Origin: Promethearchaeota archaeon
Lineage (GTDB): Archaea; Asgardarchaeota; Lokiarchaeia; Sigynarchaeales; SOKP01
Length of the DNA: 64,000 nt
Assembly: GCA_030605085.1 (NCBI GenBank)
Contig: JAUWBH010000007.1
Coordinates: forward strand, 1-64,000
Direction: 5' to 3'
The translations under genes and the position numbers were made by a program. The notes under the pieces were generated by a model, which made no database searches, was not told where the DNA came from, and saw nothing but the letters and a program-made list of their open reading frames with translations. Below are positions 1-8,796 of this stretch, piece by piece (position 1 is the stretch's first letter; each line of letters begins with the position of its first letter).

Positions 1-1431
1 GTTAGATTAATTAAGAAAATACCTAAAGAATTCTACGATATCAAATCTAAATATGAAATAATGTTAAAAAAAGGTGAATTAGAATGGGAAATTTCCGAAT
101 TAAAACCAAACAAGAAAAAAGAATTGGTATTTCACGCAAAAATCAACCCTATAAAAACAACAAATATAGAAACTGGAATCATTGAAGTTTATGGAGAAAT
201 GACATCGTTGACAAACCAATTTTTTTCAGGTATAGAAATTGAGGATTTCTCATCGTATTCGAACGCATTACATGCCATATTGGTACCAAAATACGAGGCT
301 AAACCTGGCAAAAAGGAATGCTTGTTTATTTTTAAAAATAATACCGAATTTCTTATGAATCTGAACTCTATTCTAGTATTAGACGAATCAAGAAGAAATA
401 ATATCTTAGATTTAAGCTTAAGCATTCCAATTAGACCTATGGAAACTTATGTTTCTAATACATGGGATGTTGAAAATCAAATTGAACCTAAATATTTCAG
501 AAAAGTAAATTATTCTATCTCTTACGATATCGAGAACAATAGTAAAACACAAATAATCCTTGATCAATCAAATTTCAATATTATTGATATAGAATTTGAA
601 AAAGAATTTTCTGAAAGTTATTTAGTACAATCATCTAGTTTAATGACGGAAGAATCGCGAATTGAAAATTTAATACGCATTAAAAATACTGGTACGAGCC
701 CAATAGATGGTATTATAATTAAAGAAATAATACCCGAAGATTTTGTTCTTCCAACAACGAAATCTAAATTTCAAATCAATAGTTCTTCAGGAAAAACCTT
801 TATTAATAATTTCGAAATAAGAATAACACCCCCAGATGTCGATCCGTTTATTCCACACACTTTAGAGTTATTTATTAATTTAAATGAAAACATGCATAAA
901 GATTTCTTTAATGCAAACGAGATTTTAGAAATTAGATACCCTCTTAGCATTAATTCTCCTAATTACTTTAAAAGTCGAAAATTTCATATAGAAGTTGTAT
1001 CATGTATCTCGAAATACAAAACCATAAAAAGCCTAGAAACTGAAGATTTTTATTATAAAAAGCACATTTTGCCTATAACACAACAACCTTCGTTAAGAGT
1101 AGGTCAATACCGACGCTTCTTGGAAATTGGTAAATCAATTTATACCAGAGAAAATATAGATGAATTTTCTATTAGTATTATTGTTAAGAACATCTCTACC
1201 GAAAAGGCTAAGGATATAAATTTAATGGATATCATCCCAATAACTTTCGAATTCCTCTCTTCGAACCGTAAATATAAGACAACTGAAAGTGAAAACGAGG
1301 ACGAATATTTTATACACTTTAATATTGAGTGTATTCTGCCAAATCAAGAAATTGAAATCATTTATTCCTTAAAAAATGTAAACAGTGAAACCCTAGATTA
1401 CTCTGAACTTGAATCCTTTATATTTGAATAA
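1..1431 (+). CDS. Ig-like repeat protein, C-terminal part (5' end outside window)
   Basis: The frame is open from base 1, so the gene starts upstream; an ATG at 61 is internal to the open frame. At least 476 residues are present and end at TAA 1429-1431. The protein is a clear paralogue of the last ~490 residues of the 1354-residue protein at 42463-46527: both carry a motif like SYSNALHAI/AYSHAMHAI, an EPK(Y/F)FRK motif, several 'KNIGT...IKE(I/V)IP.DF' segments typical of DUF11/CARDB-like beta-sandwich repeats, and the same ending around LESFI. No membrane segment is visible, so a cytoplasmic location is likely. Function is unknown. By analogy with the paralogue inside the chemosensory operon it may be a structural or scaffold protein (inference). 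Confidence 0.75.
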   Translation, partial: VRLIKKIPKEFYDIKSKYEIMLKKGELEWEISELKPNKKKELVFHAKINPIKTTNIETGIIEVYGEMTSLTNQFFSGIEIEDFSSYSNALHAILVPKYEAKPGKKECLFIFKNNTEFLMNLNSILVLDESRRNNILDLSLSIPIRPMETYVSNTWDVENQIEPKYFRKVNYSISYDIENNSKTQIILDQSNFNIIDIEFEKEFSESYLVQSSSLMTEESRIENLIRIKNTGTSPIDGIIIKEIIPEDFVLPTTKSKFQINSSSGKTFINNFEIRITPPDVDPFIPHTLELFINLNENMHKDFFNANEILEIRYPLSINSPNYFKSRKFHIEVVSCISKYKTIKSLETEDFYYKKHILPITQQPSLRVGQYRRFLEIGKSIYTRENIDEFSISIIVKNISTEKAKDINLMDIIPITFEFLSSNRKYKTTESENEDEYFIHFNIECILPNQEIEIIYSLKNVNSETLDYSELESFIFE

Positions 1432-1507
1432 GTAAACTATTTTAATTAATATTTTAATATCGTTTACATTATTTATTTAAAAGATTCTCTATTAAAACTT
1501 GTTAAGA

Positions 1508-2101
1508 ATGTCAAATTTTTCGGTAATATATTTCAAATCTGAGATTCTTAATGCCTTTGTTCTCATTTCTTACAGTTATTTAAAATCTAATCGTAAAATA
1601 ATTTTAAACGCTATTAAATTCATTAACAAGAAAACAGACTTATTGAAATACATTCAACAAAATAATCTTAAATTACCGAAAGAAAAAGATACAATTGAAG
1701 AAAATATAATAAAGAATTTGATAGTTTTAATTAAAAATTATTTCTCTGGTAAAAAAGTTGAATTATATGAGGGTGTGAAGCATTTAAATATTAATTTAGA
1801 ACTAGATGAAAAATTTCCAACTGAATTTTCACAAAAAGTTATTAACTATTTAATTAAAAGTGTAACCTATGGTAAACTTACATCTTATTGGGAAATTGGA
1901 GAAAATATCGGCTCAAAAGCATATAGAGCGATCGGAAATGTATTAAAAAAGAATCCATTACCGATAATAATTCCGTGCCATCGAGTTATTAATAAGAGCG
2001 GGAAGATAGGAGGATTCATGGGGAAAATTAATAATGAATGGCAACAGAATCTTAAGCCTAAATTATTAAATATAGAAGGATTCAAAAATTTGCAGATCTA
2101 A
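1508..2101 (+). CDS. ogt: Methylated-DNA--protein-cysteine methyltransferase
   Basis: Suicide repair enzyme that transfers alkyl groups from O6-alkylguanine to its own cysteine. The C-terminal DNA-binding/active-site domain is clear: a YGKLTSYWEIGE helix-turn-helix segment, then the IIPCHRVI active-site motif and a GGFMG segment. The N-terminal ~90 residues are divergent, as is usual for this family. The frame extends to a TTG at 1499, but ATG 1508 gives a normal start (MSNFS). Length 197 residues is typical. The 3' end overlaps the convergent MBL gene by 20 bases. Confidence 0.88.
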   Translation: MSNFSVIYFKSEILNAFVLISYSYLKSNRKIILNAIKFINKKTDLLKYIQQNNLKLPKEKDTIEENIIKNLIVLIKNYFSGKKVELYEGVKHLNINLELDEKFPTEFSQKVINYLIKSVTYGKLTSYWEIGENIGSKAYRAIGNVLKKNPLPIIIPCHRVINKSGKIGGFMGKINNEWQQNLKPKLLNIEGFKNLQI

Positions 2102-3119
2102 AATTAAATTGCGTCCCAACAGAGCAATTATAAGCTTGAACATTTTGGATTTTATTTATTTCTTGAATAATTTTTTCTCCTGAGCAGTGAATCGGGAAAA
2201 AATATACCGGCTTGTAATATTTTTGAAAGAAAGATCTTAAATAATTCATTGTAGTTCTAATTCTTTGTTCTGAAGCGTTAGCCATATGTATACCTCCTAT
2301 AATGTGGGTTATTGGTTTGTCATTCGTTAAATTTTTTACATAATCGAGCGTGTTGCTTATTCCGGAATGACAACAACCACATAATAACACAACATAATCC
2401 TTAAATTCGAAAATCATACATTTATCGTCCATAATTTTATCAACTTGAAGAATACCGTCTTGGAGCGAAAAGAAATTATTAAAATCTTCTTCTTTATATT
2501 TTCTTGGGATTTCTCCGCTTACAATTATCTTTAATCCCTTTGTATTTAATAATTCGTAAGGATTATTGGAAAAAAAGGTCTTACCATTTAAATTTCTAAT
2601 TCGATCCAAATCAATGGGTTCTTGATTCACTATTTTTGAAGATGATAACAGTGGTAGAATTTCTTCGCGAGTTTTTCCTTCTAAATCGCTATTTTTGACA
2701 TCATCAGAGCGTCTAAAAAATCTCTCAAATTTAGCGTCGATGTGGCAAATCACTTGAATTTCTTTTTCTATTCTTTCTAAAATGTTATACAATCCTGAAG
2801 TATGATCATAGTGATAATGAGAGAGAATGATATAGTCAGTATCCCATATGTTATAATTTCTAATATCTAAGTTATGTAAATAAGTTAAATTAGTTCCCCC
2901 AGTATCAAAAATAATTTTTTTTGCCAATTTTGGACCCCATTGCTCGTCAAGGTCATCCAAATCATAAACATTAATTAGAAATCCTATTCCATGTTCGGCT
3001 AAGGAAAGACTAGTAAAAGGTTTATTTAATTCGACGAATTTCAATCCATGGTCTTTTTGGAGATTTTGAAAAGGAATAACCACATTATTTGTTAATAGAA
3101 TAATTTCTGTTTTGAGCAT
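2082..3119 (-). CDS. MBL-fold metal-dependent hydrolase (COG1237-like)
   Basis: Metallo-beta-lactamase fold protein of 345 residues. The metal-binding H-x-H-x-D-H motif is HYHYDH at residues 101-106, preceded by the FDTGG loop (71-75); later metal-ligand regions CGCCHSG and GGIHMAN are present. The N-terminal pattern (EHGIGFLI ... IIFDTGG) matches the family annotated as 7,8-dihydropterin-6-methyl-4-(beta-D-ribofuranosyl)-aminobenzene-5'-phosphate synthase-like hydrolases. The substrate cannot be read from sequence. It is convergent with ogt, with a short 3' overlap. No signal peptide, so cytoplasmic. Confidence 0.82.
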   Translation of the reverse strand: MLKTEIILLTNNVVIPFQNLQKDHGLKFVELNKPFTSLSLAEHGIGFLINVYDLDDLDEQWGPKLAKKIIFDTGGTNLTYLHNLDIRNYNIWDTDYIILSHYHYDHTSGLYNILERIEKEIQVICHIDAKFERFFRRSDDVKNSDLEGKTREEILPLLSSSKIVNQEPIDLDRIRNLNGKTFFSNNPYELLNTKGLKIIVSGEIPRKYKEEDFNNFFSLQDGILQVDKIMDDKCMIFEFKDYVVLLCGCCHSGISNTLDYVKNLTNDKPITHIIGGIHMANASEQRIRTTMNYLRSFFQKYYKPVYFFPIHCSGEKIIQEINKIQNVQAYNCSVGTQFNFRSANF

Positions 3120-3140
3120 GGTATATTAAATCCGTTTTTT

Positions 3141-4084
3141 TTATAAAAACAATATAATATAATTTCCGAGAATAATTAAAACTACGGCAATTAAAAATCT
3201 TTTGCGAAATTTTTCTTTTAAAAATATAATTGAAAGGATCTGCTGTTTGCTGTAATCGTTGATGTTAACACTAATCCATTTATCTCTGCTGCTTTGTAAA
3301 ACCACGAGTCTGCTAGACCTAAAGACAAAGATCCTGCAATACCGATATAAAAATAATATTTTAAATCTACTCTGTTTTCTTTTTTGAATCCTGAATAATA
3401 TTCTCGTTGAAAAATTTCTAATATTGCTATAAAAATGGTAGCAAAAAATATTCTAACGAAGTTTGTGACAAATACATCTCCAGTAATAATTCTTGCTTGG
3501 TGAAACGACACGATCGCTAAAGCCCAAAAAAATGCGGTTCCTATCGCTAAAAGTACACCTACAAATATTTCTTCTGACGATTTTTCTTCCTTTTCGGAAG
3601 TATACGATTCGGATACATTCTCAAAATCTTTACTTTTATCTTTAGTGCTTAAAATGAAAACGCTAGAGAGGATTAAGCCTCCTCCTATTAAAATAGATAG
3701 AGATATTTCTTCTCCAAAGAAAAGGAATGCAAAAGGGTATACAAATACTAAAGAAAGTTGTATCAGAGGATAAGCTCTTGAAGCGTCGATCTTTTTTAAA
3801 GAAATAAAATACATAATGTCTCCAATAGTTACACTTAAACCTGAAATTAGGCACATTATTAAATAAATTATTAATTCGTCATCATTTAATTGAGAGAAAA
3901 ATAAATAACTTCCAAATATTAAAGAAAAAAGAAAAGTCGCAATTGAAACCATAACTAATCTAAATAACAATGTTGCTTTAGGATCTGTTTTTCTTAAGCC
4001 TGAAGCATAGATTATGGAAGCTGCTGCCCATGTAAATACAGCATTAAATGTAAAAAGTAATCCAAGTAGATATTTTGATGACAT
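3141..4084 (-). pseudogene. EamA/DMT-family permease, frameshifted near the C-terminus
   Basis: Drug/metabolite-transporter-type membrane protein with about nine clear hydrophobic helices and the two-fold EamA repeat. The start frame ends at 3218 with an unnatural tail (SRSFQLYF). Moving one frame at about 3240 gives a perfect EamA ending: ILSIIFLKEKF, then a final helix LIAVVLIILGNYIILFL, stopping at 3141-3143. The family's usual S-P-x-F-T segment just before this is missing, so a small deletion that is not a multiple of three is the likeliest cause. Either the gene is inactive, or a shortened protein lacking the last helix is made. A sequencing error is less likely because residues are also missing. 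Confidence 0.75.
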
Positions 4085-4289
4085 TTATTAAATTTTAATC
4101 CATTTTGAAATAATCAATTGTTAATTAGAAAAGGAATTTTAGTTCTTCAATCATACTTTTGATTCTACGGTTTGTGTAGGATAGTTTTAAATAATTTTAA
4201 TAGTTATTTTAATATTAACATGAAATCTTTATATTTAAGATAATTATTGAATTAAAAATTTAATCAAAAATACAAAAAGGAGATTATTT

Positions 4290-5096
4290 GTGAAATTAAC
4301 CGTATATAGATTCGCAAAATCCATTGATAATTATGTACCAATTGAGATCGAATGTACGGGAACAGGAACAGAGAACGATCCAATTATAATTATTCCCTCA
4401 GAAAAACTTCCTAAAGACAATCTATTAATAATTATTAACAATTGCCCAAGTAAAAAAATCTATTTAGTTAAATGCAAATACATTACTATTAATGCTTCTA
4501 ACAACGATGTTGAAATTATCATTAGGAACTCGTCAGATATTATTGTTAAAGATCATTTGAAAATAAAATATCTTAGTATACTTGATAGTCAAAATATTGA
4601 AGTTAAATATAACCTTGTTTCTAGTTTGGAGATTTTTGACTACAAAGAATTAGAGATTAATAATTGCTCTATTAATTCCAATTTCGAACTTTCAGGGTGT
4701 TTTGGAGTAAAAATTTACGAGTGTTCTATTTCAAAATTAAAATTCCATCGAAGTTATAACAATTTAATTAAGGACTGCACAATTATGAGTTTAAAAAACA
4801 TTCACAGTAGAGCAAATAAATTTGAACATAATAAACTTCCTCAAAAATATGTGGATCAATTATTAAAAGATCCTATGGATTTTCGATTTATTAAATTGAT
4901 CGTCTTAATTAGTATCGTGATAATCATTATATCTTTTTTATTTGCGTACATTTTTATCGGTCGTTTAATATTTATTATCATTCTGGTTGGTATGGCAGGA
5001 CTCATATCAGTTTTAGCTATAATTGTTTTCTATTTCAATGAAAAAAGACTCTCTGAAGAAATTAAAAATAGTTATCCCCAAAATAAAATAATTTAG
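4290..5096 (+). CDS. Predicted beta-helix domain protein with two membrane helices
   Basis: 268 residues starting at GTG 4290, supported by a strong AAGGAGAT ribosome binding site at 4277-4284. The N-terminus has a GTGTENDPIII segment, which is typical of right-handed beta-helix (NosD/pectate-lyase-like) proteins. It is followed by short repeating strands with regularly spaced Asn/Ile (IIIRNSSDIIV, SILDSQNIEV, LEINNCSI). Residues ~200-250 form two hydrophobic helices, then a charged tail. The beta-helix is probably anchored to the membrane; topology is uncertain because there is no N-terminal signal peptide. Function unknown. Confidence 0.7.
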   Translation: MKLTVYRFAKSIDNYVPIEIECTGTGTENDPIIIIPSEKLPKDNLLIIINNCPSKKIYLVKCKYITINASNNDVEIIIRNSSDIIVKDHLKIKYLSILDSQNIEVKYNLVSSLEIFDYKELEINNCSINSNFELSGCFGVKIYECSISKLKFHRSYNNLIKDCTIMSLKNIHSRANKFEHNKLPQKYVDQLLKDPMDFRFIKLIVLISIVIIIISFLFAYIFIGRLIFIIILVGMAGLISVLAIIVFYFNEKRLSEEIKNSYPQNKII

Positions 5097-5127
5097 AGGA
5101 GAAAAGTAAAATTAAAATGGGAACATA

Positions 5128-5397
5128 ATGGATTATATCGATGTGATTAAGAGGATTATTCTTGTACATTGTGCTCGAGGTTTTACACGGTGCGAGAAAT
5201 GTAGAAAATTGAAGGAGGAGGGAGAAAAATACTGTTTGATTAAGGTTTTTTTAAAAGCTGGTAATATCGCACGACCTATGACGGAAATAGTCTATAATGA
5301 TAAAACCATCTTGTGTGAGTATGATGTTAAAAAAGTATTTAAAGACGAAATAGAAGCAAAAGAGTATGCAGAAAAAAATAAAATAGAATTTAGGTAA
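5128..5397 (+). CDS. Small cysteine-containing hypothetical protein
   Basis: 89 residues, 31 bases after the previous stop, so probably co-transcribed with the beta-helix gene. Cys residues in the N-terminal third (HCARGF, RCEKCRK, EKYC) could bind a metal, but the spacing is not a standard zinc ribbon. The C-terminal half is charged. I do not recognise a family. Codon use and position within a same-strand gene run support it being real. Confidence 0.55.
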   Translation: MDYIDVIKRIILVHCARGFTRCEKCRKLKEEGEKYCLIKVFLKAGNIARPMTEIVYNDKTILCEYDVKKVFKDEIEAKEYAEKNKIEFR

Positions 5398-5463
5398 TTT
5401 AATTAAAGATATTAAAGAAAAAACTCTTAAAGGTCAATTAAATGCTATATGGAGGTAATTGAA

Positions 5464-5574
5464 GTGGATCATTTTAATGTAATTAAAAAAATACCTTATA
5501 TACAACAGAAACGACCACCCTTAGGCCCAAGAAAAAAATCCAGTGAATATATTAAATTAAAAGAAAATTATTAA
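5464..5574 (+). CDS. Short ORF with a strong ribosome binding site ahead of the proteasome gene
   Basis: A GTG-started 36-codon frame preceded by a near-perfect Shine-Dalgarno sequence, GGAGGT at 5451-5456, with 7 bases spacing. The product is basic, with a proline-rich centre (KRPPLGPRKK). It ends 23 bases before the proteasome beta ATG at 5598, which itself has a weak ribosome binding site. It could be a small conserved protein or a leader whose translation feeds the proteasome gene. No family recognised. Confidence 0.45.
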   Translation: MDHFNVIKKIPYIQQKRPPLGPRKKSSEYIKLKENY

Positions 5575-5597
5575 GTTATAAGTTCTTAGTAGAAATT

Positions 5598-6305
5598 ATG
5601 AGAAATAACTTATTAAAGGTCGCTGATTCTAAGTTTTTAAAGGAATCTGAAACTCAATTAATAGACCGTAAAGAATATTGGGAAAAAAATTCGATCTTTA
5701 ATACTAATTTAAAAACAGGGACGACTACTGTAGGCTTAACGTGTAAAGATGCTGTTATATTAGGAACTGACAAAAGAGCTACTATGGCATATTTTATAGC
5801 AAGCAAAACTGCTGAAAAGTTACATCGAATTCAGGATCATTGTTGGATGACAATTGCCGGTTCCGTCGCAGATGCGCAATATCTCATAGATGTTTTAAGA
5901 GCTCAAAGCTTTATTTATTCGTTAGAAAAAGAAAAACCAATACCAATTAATGTTGCAGGAAGGATGTTGTCAAATATCCTCTATAGATATAAAATGTTTC
6001 CATTTCAAGTTGGACTCATTATAGGTGGAGTTACTGAAGAAGAAGGGCCTGTAATTCTTGATATTGGTTCATATGGGTCAATTTTACCCGAAAAATATTG
6101 TTCAGTTGGAAGTGGACAAAATTTTTCTTATGGTGTCTTGGAAGCCAAATATAAAGACAATTTAACCATTGAAGAAGGAAAAGAAATCATAAAAACGGCA
6201 ATATCGGCATCTTTAATTCGAGATGTGATGAGTGGTAATGGAATCGATATTGTGGTTGTCAAAAAAGAAGGTCCAGCAGAAAGGGAATTTATTCCGATAA
6301 AATAA
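5598..6305 (+). CDS. psmB: Proteasome subunit beta
   Basis: Catalytic subunit of the archaeal 20S proteasome. A 41-residue propeptide is expected to be cut at the G|T bond in LKTG|TTTVGL, exposing the N-terminal nucleophile Thr (residue 42 of the precursor). Counting from that Thr, Asp17 (GTDKRA) and Lys33 (AEK) sit at the expected catalytic positions, and the later SGSG-type loop (SVGSGQN) and GNGIDIVVV strand fit the family. The propeptide is long for an archaeal beta subunit. No alpha subunit or ATPase regulator gene lies nearby. Confidence 0.96.
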   Translation: MRNNLLKVADSKFLKESETQLIDRKEYWEKNSIFNTNLKTGTTTVGLTCKDAVILGTDKRATMAYFIASKTAEKLHRIQDHCWMTIAGSVADAQYLIDVLRAQSFIYSLEKEKPIPINVAGRMLSNILYRYKMFPFQVGLIIGGVTEEEGPVILDIGSYGSILPEKYCSVGSGQNFSYGVLEAKYKDNLTIEEGKEIIKTAISASLIRDVMSGNGIDIVVVKKEGPAEREFIPIK

Positions 6306-6519
6306 AATAACCTAAGTATATTTTTTACTTGTTTTTGCATCAATAATTTTTCTTCAATTTATTTAATTATTCCTCAAGAATAAAGTTTAAATTTGTTGAT
6401 TATACTAATTTTAGTGATTTTAGTAATTTTTAATAATAATAACATATCTTAAAAAATAAATCAAAAAAAAAAGATAGAGAAATTAACATACAAATTAACA
6501 TTGCTTTATTGAAGAAAAA

Positions 6520-7248
6520 ATGACTTACAAAATACTAATCGACTTGTCTCATAACGAGCAATTAGAGGAATTCCCAGAATTTTCGTTAGGGGAAGACGAT
6601 TACGATGTTGATTATGTTGATAAGAACGAAAGTCCTATAAATTTTGACGATTTAGAAGACTTTGATATACTTTTTCTCGGTGATATTAAACATACTAAAA
6701 ACAAAAAGAGTACATTTACTCCCGATGAATTAAAAGCAATAAAAAAATTTGTAGGTGAAGGAGGCGGTCTTTTATTAACATCTGGTCCCGGAGGAGATCA
6801 AGATTTACCAATGAAACAAGGTTCTATTAGAGTATTATATAAATTAACAGGGGTTCGAAGGTTTTGGAACGGACATTTATTAGAATCTTCTTCAAATTTT
6901 TTAGTTAAAAAGAAAAATTTACGAATCACAGAATTGTTTTCTCACCCAACCACCAAAGGGATAACAGAATTGGTGTTCTCTAATTGTACGTTTTTTAATT
7001 TAACCGAAGAAGAAGTTGAGGATATTATCGTCACTTCAGAGAAAGCGGAATTTAAATATTTATCTGATGGCGAAATTAGTGTAGTGGGGCCAGTTCCTAT
7101 TTGTGTAGTTTCACAGTTTTTTAATGGAAGGTGCGTCACGTTAGGCTCTTCAGAATGGATGATTGAAGATTCAGACTTTGGAATAGATGCTGGAGACAAC
7201 CTCAAATTCTTAGAAAATGTTATTAAGTGGCTATCCTTTGAAATCTAA
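6520..7248 (+). CDS. GIFT-domain (GldG/IFT52-like, glutamine-amidotransferase-fold) protein
   Basis: 242 residues. The N-terminal half has the pattern of the class I glutamine-amidotransferase-like fold seen in GldG and IFT52 proteins: a strand-forming start, DFDILFLGDIKHT, a helix KAIKKFVGEGGGLLLTSGPGG, then KLTGVRRFWNG. The catalytic Cys nucleophile elbow of true amidotransferases is absent, so a non-enzymatic binding role is likely. A late strand (RCVTLGSSEWM) fits the family, where such proteins ask whether a resource is full or a wall is built. Gap to the next gene is 26 bases, so co-transcription with the radical SAM gene is possible. Family assignment is from fold pattern only. Confidence 0.55.
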   Translation: MTYKILIDLSHNEQLEEFPEFSLGEDDYDVDYVDKNESPINFDDLEDFDILFLGDIKHTKNKKSTFTPDELKAIKKFVGEGGGLLLTSGPGGDQDLPMKQGSIRVLYKLTGVRRFWNGHLLESSSNFLVKKKNLRITELFSHPTTKGITELVFSNCTFFNLTEEEVEDIIVTSEKAEFKYLSDGEISVVGPVPICVVSQFFNGRCVTLGSSEWMIEDSDFGIDAGDNLKFLENVIKWLSFEI

Positions 7249-7274
7249 TCGATTTAATTCAAATTTTTTATACT

Positions 7275-8387
7275 ATGGTTTTTAAAATTTTACGTCCAGA
7301 TTCTCATTCTGTCTGGAAAAACGAGAAGATAGTTGAAAGATTTTCTTATTATAGAGGAATCCTTGACGGAAAAAGGTTAGCAAGGTTTTTAATTGCTAAA
7401 AGCGTAGAATGTACTTTTAATAAAAACGATTCAATTGAGAATTTAGAACGACAATTAAAAGAAAAATCTTCAGAGTTCAAAAAACTTATGAAAAACGATT
7501 TCGAAAATCTTAAGAATCGCGAACTTCAAAAAAATTCCTACATAGACTTAGCAGAATCAATAGCTAATAAACACCTTGAAAATTGCATCTTCTGCGAAAG
7601 GCAGTGCAAAATAAATAGAATTGATGGAGAAAAAGGATATTGCTTAATACCAAGCGATTCCTATGTTTCCTCGGCTTTTTTGCATTACGGAGAAGAATCC
7701 GTACTTGTACCAAGTGGAACAATTTTTTTTCAAGGTTGTAATTTTGCGTGTGTATTTTGCCAAAATTCCGATATTTCCCAAACATGGAAAGGAAAAAGAG
7801 ATATTGAAGATATTGCTCAAAAAGTTTCCAAAAAACAATTAGCCGCAATTGCAGACAAACTAGTGGAAAAAGGAGCTTTTAACATTAATTATGTCGGAGG
7901 TGACCCAATCCCTAATCTCCATACTATAATTGGCAGTTTAATGCATCAGAGATCCAATATTTGTCAACTATGGAATTCAAATTTTTATTTAACTAACGAT
8001 TCCTTATCACTGATTATTGATCTTATGGATTTCTGGTTACCCGATTTTAAATATGGAAACAATGAATGTGCTGAAAAATATTCGGGAATTAAAAATTATT
8101 ACGGTGTTGTCTCTCGCAATCATAAAAGAATACACAATGAAGGGAGTGGAGAAATAATCATTCGACATCTCGTTATGCCGAATCATGTTGAATGCTGTTC
8201 AAAACCAATTTTAGATTTTGTAGCAGAAGAAGTACCTAAATGCGTCCTTAACATCATGGGCCAGTTCCGCCCAGTATTCCACAGTCATAAATATCCTGAA
8301 ATAGATCGTAGACCTAATTCAGAAGAAATGCAGGAAATCAAGAATTACGCAGATAAATTAGGAATTTTATGGAGGCCCGTATCCTAA
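7275..8387 (+). CDS. Radical SAM protein, PflX/COG1313-like
   Basis: 370 residues. The radical SAM cluster motif C-x3-C-x2-C is at C155, C159 and C162 (GCNFACVFCQN), preceded by a second cysteine set C104, C107, C111 and C123 (CIFCERQC ... GYC) typical of the PflX group. The phrase GTIFFQGCNF and the distal GGDPIPNLHTI also match. These enzymes are annotated as pyruvate-formate-lyase-activase homologues, but their substrate is unknown. The C-terminus ends YADKLGILWRPVS. A decayed second copy of this end lies ~275 bases downstream. Confidence 0.88.
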   Translation: MVFKILRPDSHSVWKNEKIVERFSYYRGILDGKRLARFLIAKSVECTFNKNDSIENLERQLKEKSSEFKKLMKNDFENLKNRELQKNSYIDLAESIANKHLENCIFCERQCKINRIDGEKGYCLIPSDSYVSSAFLHYGEESVLVPSGTIFFQGCNFACVFCQNSDISQTWKGKRDIEDIAQKVSKKQLAAIADKLVEKGAFNINYVGGDPIPNLHTIIGSLMHQRSNICQLWNSNFYLTNDSLSLIIDLMDFWLPDFKYGNNECAEKYSGIKNYYGVVSRNHKRIHNEGSGEIIIRHLVMPNHVECCSKPILDFVAEEVPKCVLNIMGQFRPVFHSHKYPEIDRRPNSEEMQEIKNYADKLGILWRPVS

Positions 8388-8796
8388 TTTTTTAAATAAT
8401 TCTGACAATTTTAATTCTTTATAATGTCTTTCTAAGGTATTGGTAATTCTTTCTAATATATCCAATGCAACTTGTTTACCTTTTTGCCCTCTTGAACTCT
8501 TATAACCCACATAATAAGGCTTTAATCCAATAATTGAACTAAAAAATTATCTTTTTTTTTTTTTTTTTAAAGATTTATTGCAATACAAGGCATTTAGTTA
8601 TCCAGAGATTAAGTAAAGGATTATGCAGACAAATTAGGAATATTATTTAAACCCGTTTCCTAAAATATTTTTAACTCTTTATTTGTTTTATCTATGATCA
8701 TTTCTTAATTCGTTAAAAAGAAAAACCTAAAAGTTATCAAATATTTCTAAATTTAACTATTGCTTAACTTATAAAACAGATTGGAATTGAATTTAT
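8388..8796. other. Gene-free stretch with decayed coding remnants
   Basis: AT-rich, with a T-run of about 19 at 8553-8570. The minus strand has an open stretch of about 58 codons (about 8369-8545) containing YYVGYKSSRGQKGKQVALD and ending in RHYKELKLSELFKKLGYGPP. It has no ATG and its 3' end runs into the radical SAM gene, so it is probably a decayed gene end. The right part holds the radical SAM tail remnant, listed separately. Confidence 0.5.
8588..8663 (+). pseudogene. Remnant of a second PflX-like radical SAM gene (3' end)
   Basis: The bases repeat the last ~25 codons of the preceding radical SAM gene with many substitutions. The final segment reads YADKLGILFKPVS then TAA, against YADKLGILWRPVS in the intact gene, and SYPEIK matches KYPEID. 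An in-frame stop breaks the remnant. It shows that a paralogous tandem copy once existed and has been deleted except for its tail. Confidence 0.6.
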
